Made by a program: the position numbers and the translations under genes. Under the pieces are notes generated by a model. The model was not told the DNA's origin. It saw only the letters and a program-made list of their open reading frames with translations, and did no database searches. A stretch of 64,000 bases of DNA, from positions 1,736,001 to 1,800,000 of the forward strand of contig NZ_CP063056.1 in NCBI RefSeq assembly GCF_015356115.1, read 5' to 3'. Positions 55,749 through 64,000 of this stretch are shown in pieces (position 1 is the stretch's first letter; each line of letters starts with the position of its first letter). The stretch comes from Rodentibacter haemolyticus (GTDB lineage Bacteria; Pseudomonadota; Gammaproteobacteria; Enterobacterales; Pasteurellaceae).

Positions 55749-56187
55749 AAAAAAGACATCTTTTAAAAAATTTTGCCTAGCATAGCACGAACGGAAAAAT
55801 TCCCCAAAGAATATACAGGATCTTTGAAAGCTCTTAATCAATATTTAAAAATTATTGATTTTTTCGACCTCACTTTGAATGTGAATAAAAAAATAATAGA
55901 GGTAGGGTGTCTTAGCCGTAAGGCGTAACGCACCATTACATTGTGCAACCTCTACATAATACCACCATATTTACTCCCAAAACCAACTTCAAACACCCAC
56001 CTCAAATATTCCATCAGAAGCTGCCAAATTTACATATTCTTGACAAAAATGTTGGGTAGAGACGATGTTCAAAGTCCGTAATTACAGATAGAATGCAAAA
56101 GATTTTATCTGAAATATGTATCAGCATAAAATTCGGATAAATGACGAAGCGTTTTATAAATAGTAAACAATTAGGAACAAAAAAACT
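55749..56187. other. Intergenic region between rhlB and the giant adhesin
   Basis: 439 bases. It holds a dispersed-repeat relic at about 55900-55965 (GGTAGGGTGTCTTAGCCGTA, then GCGTAACGCACC and TTGTGCAACCTCTACATAAT) and the adhesin promoter region. The adhesin ribosome site TTAGGA is followed by an A7 tract (56179-56185) before the ATG. Confidence 0.6.
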
Positions 56188-59100
56188 ATGAATAAAATAT
56201 TCAAGGTAATTTGGAATCACGCTACACAAACTTGGGTGGCGGTATCCGAATTGAACCGAGCGAAGGGGAAAACAAAATCTTCTTCGAATAAACAACCGCA
56301 ACTATCAACCATCGCACTTTCCGTTATTGCTGCGAGTTCAACGGTGATTGGTGGAGAAGCGTTGGCAGTTGCCTCATCTGGAAATGGGCGTTGGGTTACA
56401 GACGGAGGGGATATGGCCGTTTCCAATGATACTAATTATCCTGCGAACGCGACTGGCGGAATGGCTATTGCAATTGGGACAAATTCAAATGCAACTGGGC
56501 AAGGTGCCGTCGCTATTGGACACGATGCCACTGCAGTTAAGAATTTTGCAACAGCAATGGGGCAAGGTGCGACAGCAAATGAGAATTACTCTACTGCTTT
56601 AGGGGCAAGTGCTAAAGCAACCAGAGAATGGTCTGTTGCATTTGGAGCTAACGCACAATCAACAGGTTCTCAAACTACAGCGATTGGGGTGAATACCATT
56701 GCGAATACCACCAATAGTATTGCCCTTGGTATCGGTGCAAAAGCCTATGGGCAAAGAATAGTAAATGGTGACGATCAAGGTAATGCCGTGGCAATCGGAC
56801 CTAACGCAGAAGCTGGAGGTGGAAATTCTCTTGCTATGGGTGACACTGCAAAAGCACTGGGCAATTGGAGTATTGCCAATGGTGTAATGGCTAACGCTAC
56901 TCATAACCATGCCCTCGCAATGGGGGGAATGGCTAAGGCTTTAGCAGAAAGAACGACTGCTATTGGGGCATACTCTAATGCAGCGAATGCGCAAGGGACT
57001 GCTATTGGGGCATACGCTAATGCAACGGCAAATCAAGCGACTGCCTTAGGTATAAAGGCTAGGGCAAGTGCAGCCAATGCAACGGCATTAGGGCAATTAT
57101 CTCAAGCAAACTTAGAGAACTCAGTAGCACTCGGCTCATTTGCTACCACCAAAGCAGGCACAGTAGAAAACTCCGCTACGGTAAATGGCGTAACTTATAG
57201 TGGCTTTGCTGGCGTATTGGAGGTGAATCAGCTTAATCATGTTGTGTCGGTTGGGGGAAATGCAACAGTCCCATACCGCCAAATCCAAAATGTGGCAGCT
57301 GGTAACATTTCACTCTCATCAACCGATGCAATCAACGGTTCACAGCTTTATGCCGTGATGGCAAAATTAAATAATAATGGTACGAGTGCTTATTCCTTTA
57401 ATGTAGGAAATAATACTTCACAAACAGTAAAAACGATTAGTAGCGGTAATAATGTTCGTTTTATTGATGGTAATTACACTACAGCAAAAGTTGCTTCCAC
57501 AACAAGTGGTGCAAATGTTACCTTTGATGTGAAAAAAGGCACTTTTGCCCCTGTTACTGCTTCAGGTCAACTAAATGCAACGACAGCACTTGATGGTGTT
57601 GCTACGGTGCAGGATGTGAAAAATGCGGTAAACCAAGGTTTTTGGCGTATTGGCAACAGTAGCTCCAGTTCCGGCACTGCTGTGAATAATGTACATTTTG
57701 GCGATCGTGTGGATTTTGTCGGCGAAGGTTCGGCAACAGTAACGGTTTCGAAAGGCCCGGGTAATGCACCGGACACAGCTACGATTGTCAAAATTAAAAC
57801 GCCTACCTATGTGAACGGCACAGGGATCACTTTTTCAACAGATCCAAACACAGGTAATATTACGATTTCCGCTACCGGCGGTTCTTCAAGCGGTGGCACA
57901 GCGGAAAACTATTTTCATGTGAATGATAGTACGGCTAACCAAGCGGCAGGCAACCCTGACACCAATAAAGGCACAGTGGATGCCAAAGGTGGGGCAACGG
58001 GTAAATATGCGATTACCGGTGGCGTAAATGCGAAAGCAGGCGGTGCAAACAGTATGGCAATAGGCTTTAATGCCAGCGCTTCAGGTGTAAACAGTATAGC
58101 AATGGGATTAAACGCTAATGCATCAAGTACCCGTAGTATTGTAATCGGTGAAAATTCATCTTCTAGTCAGAACCAAGGTATTGCGATAGGTTTCGGTGCT
58201 CAAGCTTCGAGAGGTGACTTAGGCAATAATGGAATTGCGATTGGTACGAATGCTAATGCCTCTCATCACCAAACCGTTGCTATCGGCTGGGATGCGAAAG
58301 CAAGCGATAATGCAGCGGTTGCTATGGGTTGGCAGGCGAATGCCTCTGGCGAAGCCAGTATCGTATTGGGTTCGCAATCCAAAGCCTATAAAAACGACTC
58401 TATTTCTCTAGGTCGTAATGCGACAACTAATGCATTACAAAGTATTGCTATTGGTTACAGCACACTGGTCACCGGTGTAGATGCAATCGGTATGGGGAGA
58501 GATACTCATGTTACGGGACAAAGTGCGGTCGCAATTGGTAATGGATCAAAATCACATCTACAAGATTCTGTGGCATTAGGTTCTAAATCCGAAACATCAA
58601 ATGGTACTGCGGTAACATCGGCAACAGTTAATAATATTACCTATAGTGGCTTTAAAGGTGCTTTAACGGCTAACACACTCAACCGTGTTGTTTCCGTAGG
58701 AACAGTAGGCAACGAACGCCAAATCCAAAATGTCGCGGCAGGTAAAATTTCGGCAGATTCTACCGATGCCATCAACGGCTCACAGCTCTATATGGTGGCC
58801 TCAGGCTTAAAAGATGCAATGCCAACCGTGGCTGCAGGTACCGGCATTACGGTAACACCGGCAACAAATACGAACGGTTCAATCACTTATAATGTTTCAA
58901 CTGCAATCACTAACTTCACTACAAACTCCAACACAGGAGCATTTAATCAACCGGCAGGCGTTGAAGGTAGCAAATTTGTTAATGCCACAACCCTTTACAA
59001 CGCATTAAGCAACGCTGGCTGGCGCACCAATGCGGCAGGTAACACGGCAGCCGGAGCAAACCTTACCGAACAAGTGATTAACCCGGGCGAAGCGGTAAAC

Positions 59101-62100
59101 TTTATCGGCGGTGAAGGCGTAACCATTAATCGTACTGTGGCTAATGGCGTTGTGAATTACACCTTTAATGCAACCGCTAACGTGGCAAATACCAGCTTAA
59201 CTGTTGGCACAGACGGTAAAGTCGCAGCCCCGATTGAGGGAGATAAACTTGTCAATGCAACCACTGTGACCAACGCGATCAATAATGCGTTCCACACGGT
59301 GAATACAAGCAGTGATGATACGCAAGTAACGGACAGCCCGAATGGCACTGGTACACAGGTTAAAGCAGGTGATACCCTCACTTACAAAGCGGGTAAAAAC
59401 CTCAATATCAACCAGAATGGTAAAACCATCACTTATGGTTTATCAGAAAACATCAGCGTAAATAACATCACGGCGAATAACATCACCGTGGGTAACACAA
59501 CAATCACCAATGGCACGATCAGCGGGTTAAATAACGAACTTGCACCGACCAACAATGTTGCAACCAACAGTAATGATAATAAGGTTTCACAAACCGCACC
59601 GACAACCGTAAACGGCACCAATGCAGCAACAGTGAACGATGTATTAAACGCAGGTTGGAACTTACAAGAAAACGGCACGGCAAAAGATTTTGTGGCAGCT
59701 TATGATACTGTGAACTTTGTCAATGGTACCGGCACGGAAGTGAAGATTGATACCACTAACGGTAATGTTTCCACTGTGAAAGTGAATGTGAAAGTGGATA
59801 ACAGCACGATCACAACAGATCCGAATACTGGAGAAGTGAAAGCGAATGTAACCGACCTCACAACGAATCCAAACGGTACAATTAAAGTGGTTGATGGCGG
59901 CAATGGTAGCAACTTAGTCAATGCAACCACCGTAACCAATGCGATCAACAATGCGTTCCACACCGTAAACACAACCAACACGGGTGAAGCGGTAACCGCA
60001 GCAAACGGTACGACCCAAGTGAAAGCCGGTAGTGAGCTAGAATTTGTGGCGGGTAAAAACTTAGTGGTTAACCAAACCGGTGGCAGAATTGCCTTTGCAA
60101 CCGCTGAAAACGTCACGTTCAATAATGTGAACACCACGACGTTGACTATCGGTAACGTGTCAGACCCTACTGCACCGACAACCAATATCAGCTCAACGGA
60201 TAAAGGTTTAGACATTGGCGGCGATAAGATCACTAACGTCAGCACAGCGTTGAATAACACGACTATCCAAACCACATCGGATAGCAACACAGGCGATAAC
60301 AAAAACAAATTTATCAACTTAACGAATCCGTCAGACCCAAGTGCGGTCGTTACAGTGGGTGATTTGCAAAACTACGGCTGGGTTGTAAGAGCGGACGGCA
60401 ACGACTACACGGCAGCGGTACGTAACGCCAACACTGTAAACTTTATCGGTAAAAACGGCGTGAACGTAACAGGTGAGGCGAATGCAACAACGGGTATTTA
60501 CGACATTACCGTAACCGGTAAAGAAGTGAATTACACCGTGAACAACGAAACCGTTACTAACGGCACGAATGGTGAACCTGCAAACCAAAGCACGGTGAAC
60601 AACGTTAACTACGTAAATGGTACGGGTACGACACCGAATGTGACCCTCAACAATGGTTCATTAAATGTCGGCTTTGATATCAACACCACAAACGGCACGG
60701 TGAACCCGAACGGAACGGTTTCAGTCACTAAGGGTGAGGCTTTCTTGAACGCAACGGAAGTGGCGAACTTGGTGAACGACTCCTCGTTCAACATCACTAC
60801 AGCGAAAGAAGAGACGCAAGTTAAATCCGGCGGACACGATCCGGTTAAAGTGAAAGCGGGTGATACCATCACGTATAAAGCAGGTAAAAACCTTGAGATT
60901 AACCAAACCGGTTCAACGCTTATTTACGGTTTATCCTCAGATATCAATGTAACAAGTATTACCGTGGGTAACACAACCATCACCAATGGCACGATTAGCG
61001 GTTTAAATAGCAATTTACCGCCGACATATAATAAAGATGTGTACAACACTGAAAATAAAGATGTGACTACATCTCAAACGTTGCCGGAAAACTTAAACGT
61101 AACCAATGCAGCGACAGTAGGCGACATTCTAAATTCAGGTTGGAACTTACAAGAAAACGGCACAGCGAAAGACTTCGTGAAACCGTATGATACGGTGAAC
61201 TTTGTTAACGGCACGGCAACCACAGCAAACATCACAACCGATGATGGCGGTAAAGTGAGCGTGGTGAAATACGACGTGAATGTTGATGATGACACCATCA
61301 AAGTGGTTGATGGCAAATTAGTGGCAAATGCTTCTAATATTGTGAAAGGTGATAACACCACAACCAACGTGACCAACGGCACAGTGAGTGTGAAAACCGG
61401 TGATGTAACTGCGAACACCACGACAGGTAAAGCTGAATCAAACGTAACTAACGGGACGATTGCAACGGTAACCGATGTGGCGAACACTATTAACAATGTG
61501 TTCCACACTGTAAACACAAGCACTAGTGATGAACAAGTGGTTACTGGTGCGAATGCGACCGGTACGAAAGTGAAAGCAGGCGATACGTTAACGTATGCAG
61601 CGGGTAAAAACCTCGAAATCAATCAAACCGGTAGCACCATTACTTACGGATTATCAGAAAATATCACTGTGAATAATGTGAACACTACCACCTTAACCGT
61701 GGGTAATGTGTCTGATAAGGTTGCACCGAAAGTAGATTTCAATGCAGAAAAAGCAACACCGGCAACGAATAATCCGACACAACCGGATTTTGCTTTGAAT
61801 ATCACGACCAACGGTAAACCGACACAAATTACCGGTGTAGGTTCAACCTTGAATACGAAAACAGTTCCGGATACGGTAAGCGGGGATACAATTAATCCGA
61901 CAACCAATACACCAAGTAATGTATTGGTGGATTTAAGTAATCCTGAAAAACCTGATTCAGCGGCAACAGTTCGTGATTTACAAAATCTGGGTTGGGTTGT
62001 TAAAGCGACAGGCAATAACTACAGTGACACAGTTAAAAATGCAAATGAAGTAAATTTTGTTGGCACAAACGGTGTAACGGTGGAAGGTAAAACTGAGGGT

Positions 62101-64000
62101 GGTGCTCGTACAATTACCGTAAAAGGTAAAGAAGTCAACTACACGGTAAACAACCAAACCGTCACCAACGGCACGAATGGTGAACCTGCAAACCAAAGCA
62201 CGGTGAACAACGTTAACTACGTAAATGGTACGGGTACGACACCGAATGTGACCCTCAACAATGGTTCATTAAATGTCGGCTTTGATGTGAACACCACTTC
62301 AACCTCAACCAATAACAACGGTACAGCGAAGTTGGATGATCCTGCTCAAGGTTCATCATTTGTGAATGCAAGTACGTTAGTAGATACATTGAACAATGTT
62401 TCACATAACATCACAGCATCTAATACTAATGGTGGCAAAGATGGTGTACAAACGGTGGCAGGTTCAAACCAAACTCGTGTGAAAGCGGGCGATACCGTAA
62501 CTTACTCAGCAGGTAAAAACCTTGTTGTGAATCAAAGTACGGATGGCAATGGTAATCACATTGTGGAATACGGTTTATCCACAGATATTAATGTAACAAG
62601 TATTACCGTAGGTAACACAACGATCACCAATGGCACAATCAGTGGTTTAAACGGCAATTTACCGCCGACGTACAATAACGATGTGTACAACACGAAGAAT
62701 GAGCCGGTTACCAAAGAGCAAACCTTACCAACGAACTTGAACGTAACCAACGCAGCAACAGTAGGTGATATCCTGAATTCAGGTTGGAACTTACAAGAAA
62801 ACGGCACGGCGAAAGACTTCGTGAAACCGTATGATACGGTGAACTTTGTTAACGGCACGGCAACCACAGCAAACATCACAACCGATGATGACGGCAAAGT
62901 GAGCGTGGTGAAATACAACGTGAATGTTGATGACGCCACCATCAAAGTGGTTGATGGCAAATTAGTGGCGAATGCTTCTAATATTGTGAAAGGTGATAAC
63001 ACCACAACCAACGTGACCAACGGCACAGTGACGGTAAAAACCGGTGATGTAACTGCGAACAGCACGACAGGTAAAGCCGAATCGAACGTAACTAACGGTA
63101 CGATTGCAACGGTAACCGATGTGGCGAACACTATTAACAGCGTGTTCCACACCGTAAATGCAACCAACACGGGTGAAGCGGTAACCGCAGCAAACGGTAC
63201 GACCCAAGTGAAAGCCGGTAGCGAGCTAGAATTTGTGGCGGGTAAAAACTTAGTGGTTAACCAAACCGGTGGCAGAATTGCCTTTGCAACCGCTGAAAAC
63301 GTCACATTCAATAATGTGAACGCCACGACGTTGACTATCGGTAACGTGTCTAATGCGACAGCACCGAAAGTGGACTTCAATGCGGAAAATGCGAAACCTG
63401 CGACTAACAATAATGCAAGTAATGCACCGGAATTTGCGTTGAATATTACGACCAACGGTAAACCGACACAAATTACCGGTGTAGGTTCGGTATTAAACTT
63501 AACCGATGTAACAACGAATCCGGGTGATAAGGATGGTGCAAGACAACCTGATGTGACCAAACAGTTAGTGAATTTAACCAACTTACCGGAAGGTACGTTA
63601 AATTCAGCAGCGACAGTACGTGATTTGGTGAATATGGGTTGGGTTGTTAAAGCAACCGGCAATAATTACAGCAACACGGTTAAGAATGCCAACGAAGTGA
63701 ACTTTGTCGGCGCAGGCGGTGTAACGGTAGAAGGTTCGGATAACGGTGATGTTCGTACGATTACCATTAAAGGTAAAGAAGTCAACTACACAGTGAATAA
63801 CCAAACTATTCCTAACGCTACGACACCGGTGAACCAAAGCACGGTGAACAACGTTAACTACGTAAATGGTACGGGTACAACACCGAATGTGACCATTAAC
63901 AACGGCACGTTAAATGTCGGCTTTGATATCAACACCACTTCAACCTCAACCAATGAAAACGGTACGGCGAAGTTGGATGATCCTGCTCAAGGTGCGTCAT
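56188..64000 (+). CDS. Giant trimeric autotransporter adhesin (Hia/YadA type), 3' end beyond the window
   Basis: An uninterrupted frame of more than 2,600 codons to the window edge. The extended signal peptide region MNKIFKVIWNHATQTWVAVS (PF13018-type) is followed by a hydrophobic core and likely cleavage after GGEALA (residue 60). Head 1 (about 75-320) and head 2 (about 575-800) consist of 14-residue YadA-type repeats (AVAIGHDATA, SVALGSFATT). Each is closed by a neck with NVAAG...STDAINGSQLY at about 365-390 and 844-870. The stalk carries Trp-ring-type segments around W486, W945, W1157, W1398, W1652, W1936, W2200 and W2485, alternating GWNLQENG and GWVV from W1157 on. The YadA-anchor barrel is not reached. 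It should trimerise and export itself to the outer membrane. No frameshift was found at sampled points. Confidence 0.95.
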   Translation, partial: MNKIFKVIWNHATQTWVAVSELNRAKGKTKSSSNKQPQLSTIALSVIAASSTVIGGEALAVASSGNGRWVTDGGDMAVSNDTNYPANATGGMAIAIGTNSNATGQGAVAIGHDATAVKNFATAMGQGATANENYSTALGASAKATREWSVAFGANAQSTGSQTTAIGVNTIANTTNSIALGIGAKAYGQRIVNGDDQGNAVAIGPNAEAGGGNSLAMGDTAKALGNWSIANGVMANATHNHALAMGGMAKALAERTTAIGAYSNAANAQGTAIGAYANATANQATALGIKARASAANATALGQLSQANLENSVALGSFATTKAGTVENSATVNGVTYSGFAGVLEVNQLNHVVSVGGNATVPYRQIQNVAAGNISLSSTDAINGSQLYAVMAKLNNNGTSAYSFNVGNNTSQTVKTISSGNNVRFIDGNYTTAKVASTTSGANVTFDVKKGTFAPVTASGQLNATTALDGVATVQDVKNAVNQGFWRIGNSSSSSGTAVNNVHFGDRVDFVGEGSATVTVSKGPGNAPDTATIVKIKTPTYVNGTGITFSTDPNTGNITISATGGSSSGGTAENYFHVNDSTANQAAGNPDTNKGTVDAKGGATGKYAITGGVNAKAGGANSMAIGFNASASGVNSIAMGLNANASSTRSIVIGENSSSSQNQGIAIGFGAQASRGDLGNNGIAIGTNANASHHQTVAIGWDAKASDNAAVAMGWQANASGEASIVLGSQSKAYKNDSISLGRNATTNALQSIAIGYSTLVTGVDAIGMGRDTHVTGQSAVAIGNGSKSHLQDSVALGSKSETSNGTAVTSATVNNITYSGFKGALTANTLNRVVSVGTVGNERQIQNVAAGKISADSTDAINGSQLYMVASGLKDAMPTVAAGTGITVTPATNTNGSITYNVSTAITNFTTNSNTGAFNQPAGVEGSKFVNATTLYNALSNAGWRTNAAGNTAAGANLTEQVINPGEAVNFIGGEGVTINRTVANGVVNYTFNATANVANTSLTVGTDGKVAAPIEGDKLVNATTVTNAINNAFHTVNTSSDDTQVTDSPNGTGTQVKAGDTLTYKAGKNLNINQNGKTITYGLSENISVNNITANNITVGNTTITNGTISGLNNELAPTNNVATNSNDNKVSQTAPTTVNGTNAATVNDVLNAGWNLQENGTAKDFVAAYDTVNFVNGTGTEVKIDTTNGNVSTVKVNVKVDNSTITTDPNTGEVKANVTDLTTNPNGTIKVVDGGNGSNLVNATTVTNAINNAFHTVNTTNTGEAVTAANGTTQVKAGSELEFVAGKNLVVNQTGGRIAFATAENVTFNNVNTTTLTIGNVSDPTAPTTNISSTDKGLDIGGDKITNVSTALNNTTIQTTSDSNTGDNKNKFINLTNPSDPSAVVTVGDLQNYGWVVRADGNDYTAAVRNANTVNFIGKNGVNVTGEANATTGIYDITVTGKEVNYTVNNETVTNGTNGEPANQSTVNNVNYVNGTGTTPNVTLNNGSLNVGFDINTTNGTVNPNGTVSVTKGEAFLNATEVANLVNDSSFNITTAKEETQVKSGGHDPVKVKAGDTITYKAGKNLEINQTGSTLIYGLSSDINVTSITVGNTTITNGTISGLNSNLPPTYNKDVYNTENKDVTTSQTLPENLNVTNAATVGDILNSGWNLQENGTAKDFVKPYDTVNFVNGTATTANITTDDGGKVSVVKYDVNVDDDTIKVVDGKLVANASNIVKGDNTTTNVTNGTVSVKTGDVTANTTTGKAESNVTNGTIATVTDVANTINNVFHTVNTSTSDEQVVTGANATGTKVKAGDTLTYAAGKNLEINQTGSTITYGLSENITVNNVNTTTLTVGNVSDKVAPKVDFNAEKATPATNNPTQPDFALNITTNGKPTQITGVGSTLNTKTVPDTVSGDTINPTTNTPSNVLVDLSNPEKPDSAATVRDLQNLGWVVKATGNNYSDTVKNANEVNFVGTNGVTVEGKTEGGARTITVKGKEVNYTVNNQTVTNGTNGEPANQSTVNNVNYVNGTGTTPNVTLNNGSLNVGFDVNTTSTSTNNNGTAKLDDPAQGSSFVNASTLVDTLNNVSHNITASNTNGGKDGVQTVAGSNQTRVKAGDTVTYSAGKNLVVNQSTDGNGNHIVEYGLSTDINVTSITVGNTTITNGTISGLNGNLPPTYNNDVYNTKNEPVTKEQTLPTNLNVTNAATVGDILNSGWNLQENGTAKDFVKPYDTVNFVNGTATTANITTDDDGKVSVVKYNVNVDDATIKVVDGKLVANASNIVKGDNTTTNVTNGTVTVKTGDVTANSTTGKAESNVTNGTIATVTDVANTINSVFHTVNATNTGEAVTAANGTTQVKAGSELEFVAGKNLVVNQTGGRIAFATAENVTFNNVNATTLTIGNVSNATAPKVDFNAENAKPATNNNASNAPEFALNITTNGKPTQITGVGSVLNLTDVTTNPGDKDGARQPDVTKQLVNLTNLPEGTLNSAATVRDLVNMGWVVKATGNNYSNTVKNANEVNFVGAGGVTVEGSDNGDVRTITIKGKEVNYTVNNQTIPNATTPVNQSTVNNVNYVNGTGTTPNVTINNGTLNVGFDINTTSTSTNENGTAKLDDPAQGAS
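59973..60163 (+). repeat. Adhesin stalk repeat B, copy 1
   Basis: About 190 bases (ACGGGTGAAGCGGTAACCGC to ATCGGTAACGTGTC) nearly identical to 63162-63352, 3,189 bases downstream and in the same frame. The encoded segment includes TGEAVTAANGTTQVKAGSEL. Confidence 0.85.
60521..60690 (+). repeat. Adhesin stalk repeat C, copy 1
   Basis: KEVNYTVNNETVTNGTNGEP then NNVNYVNGTGTTPNVTLNNG, repeated at about 62129-62300 (offset 1,608 bases, almost identical) and, more diverged, at about 63776-63940. Confidence 0.85.
60931..61507 (+). repeat. Adhesin stalk repeat A, copy 1
   Basis: About 577 bases encoding INVTSITVGNTTITNGTISG through GWNLQENGTAKDFVKPYDTV to VTDVANTINNVFHTVN. Copy 2 lies at about 62575-63151 (offset 1,644) with few differences. 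Confidence 0.85.
62575..63151 (+). repeat. Adhesin stalk repeat A, copy 2
   Basis: Second copy of the 577-base block at 60931-61507; the most diverged part is the linker between VYNTxN and QTLP. Confidence 0.85.
63162..63352 (+). repeat. Adhesin stalk repeat B, copy 2
   Basis: Near-identical copy of 59973-60163 encoding SELEFVAGKNLVVNQTGGRI and neighbouring residues. Confidence 0.85.

Noticed and set aside
59700..63662. Long minus-strand frames (up to 368 codons) inside the adhesin gene
   Set aside because: They are antisense to the adhesin and arise from its ACC/GTT/AAC codon bias, and are hydrophobic only because Asn/Thr codons read as Val/Leu/Phe on the other strand.

Overview
The window looks like a chromosomal segment from a member of the Pasteurellaceae of the Haemophilus-type uptake-signal group. 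The 9-mer AAGTGCGGT and its complement recur throughout, often as inverted pairs behind genes. The core content is typical of the family: nqrABCDEF with apbE and nqrM, lptE-holA, aroK-aroB-dam, secM-secA, divergent plsB/lexA, divergent ssb/uvrA, and ytjB/serB. The genus cannot be fixed from sequence alone; a Haemophilus, Aggregatibacter or Pasteurella-like organism fits.

Region 1 (1-11.3 kb) is accessory metabolic DNA in decay. It holds a tautomerase / metallo-beta-lactamase-fold hydrolase / Old Yellow Enzyme operon with a divergent LysR regulator, an amine oxidase-zinc alcohol dehydrogenase pair, a short-chain dehydrogenase, further LysR regulators and a nitronate monooxygenase. At least three of these genes are frameshifted, a fourth (ACP phosphodiesterase-like) has lost its start, and the region carries several copies of the other Pasteurellaceae uptake signal (ACAAGCGGT). 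Acquisition from the Actinobacillus pleuropneumoniae-type branch followed by erosion is my inference. A hexanucleotide tandem repeat and a perfect 22-bp palindrome sit in one divergent promoter region.

Region 2 (11.3-53.1 kb) is conserved core: betaine/choline transport, tRNA thiolation (mnmA), the sodium-pumping NADH:quinone reductase with its two maturation genes, corA, leuS, LPS transport (lptE), replication (holA, ssb), secretion (secM-secA), shikimate pathway, Dam methylation, phospholipid synthesis (plsB), SOS control (lexA with two boxes, uvrA), dapF, tkt, serB, and an alanine/glycine:cation symporter behind a tandem glycine riboswitch. USS-bounded repeat elements of about 190 bp and partial copies are scattered between genes.

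Region 3 (53.1-56.2 kb) holds a TenpN-like type III toxin reading frame interrupted at two A6 tracts (one a perfect A AAA AAG slippery site), a ribosome hibernation factor and rhlB. Region 4 (56.2-64 kb and beyond) is one giant open reading frame for a trimeric autotransporter adhesin, with ESPR signal peptide, two YadA-type heads and a long stalk of alternating Trp-ring modules in near-identical duplicated blocks and very rich in Asn-X-Ser/Thr sequons. Its membrane anchor lies outside the window.
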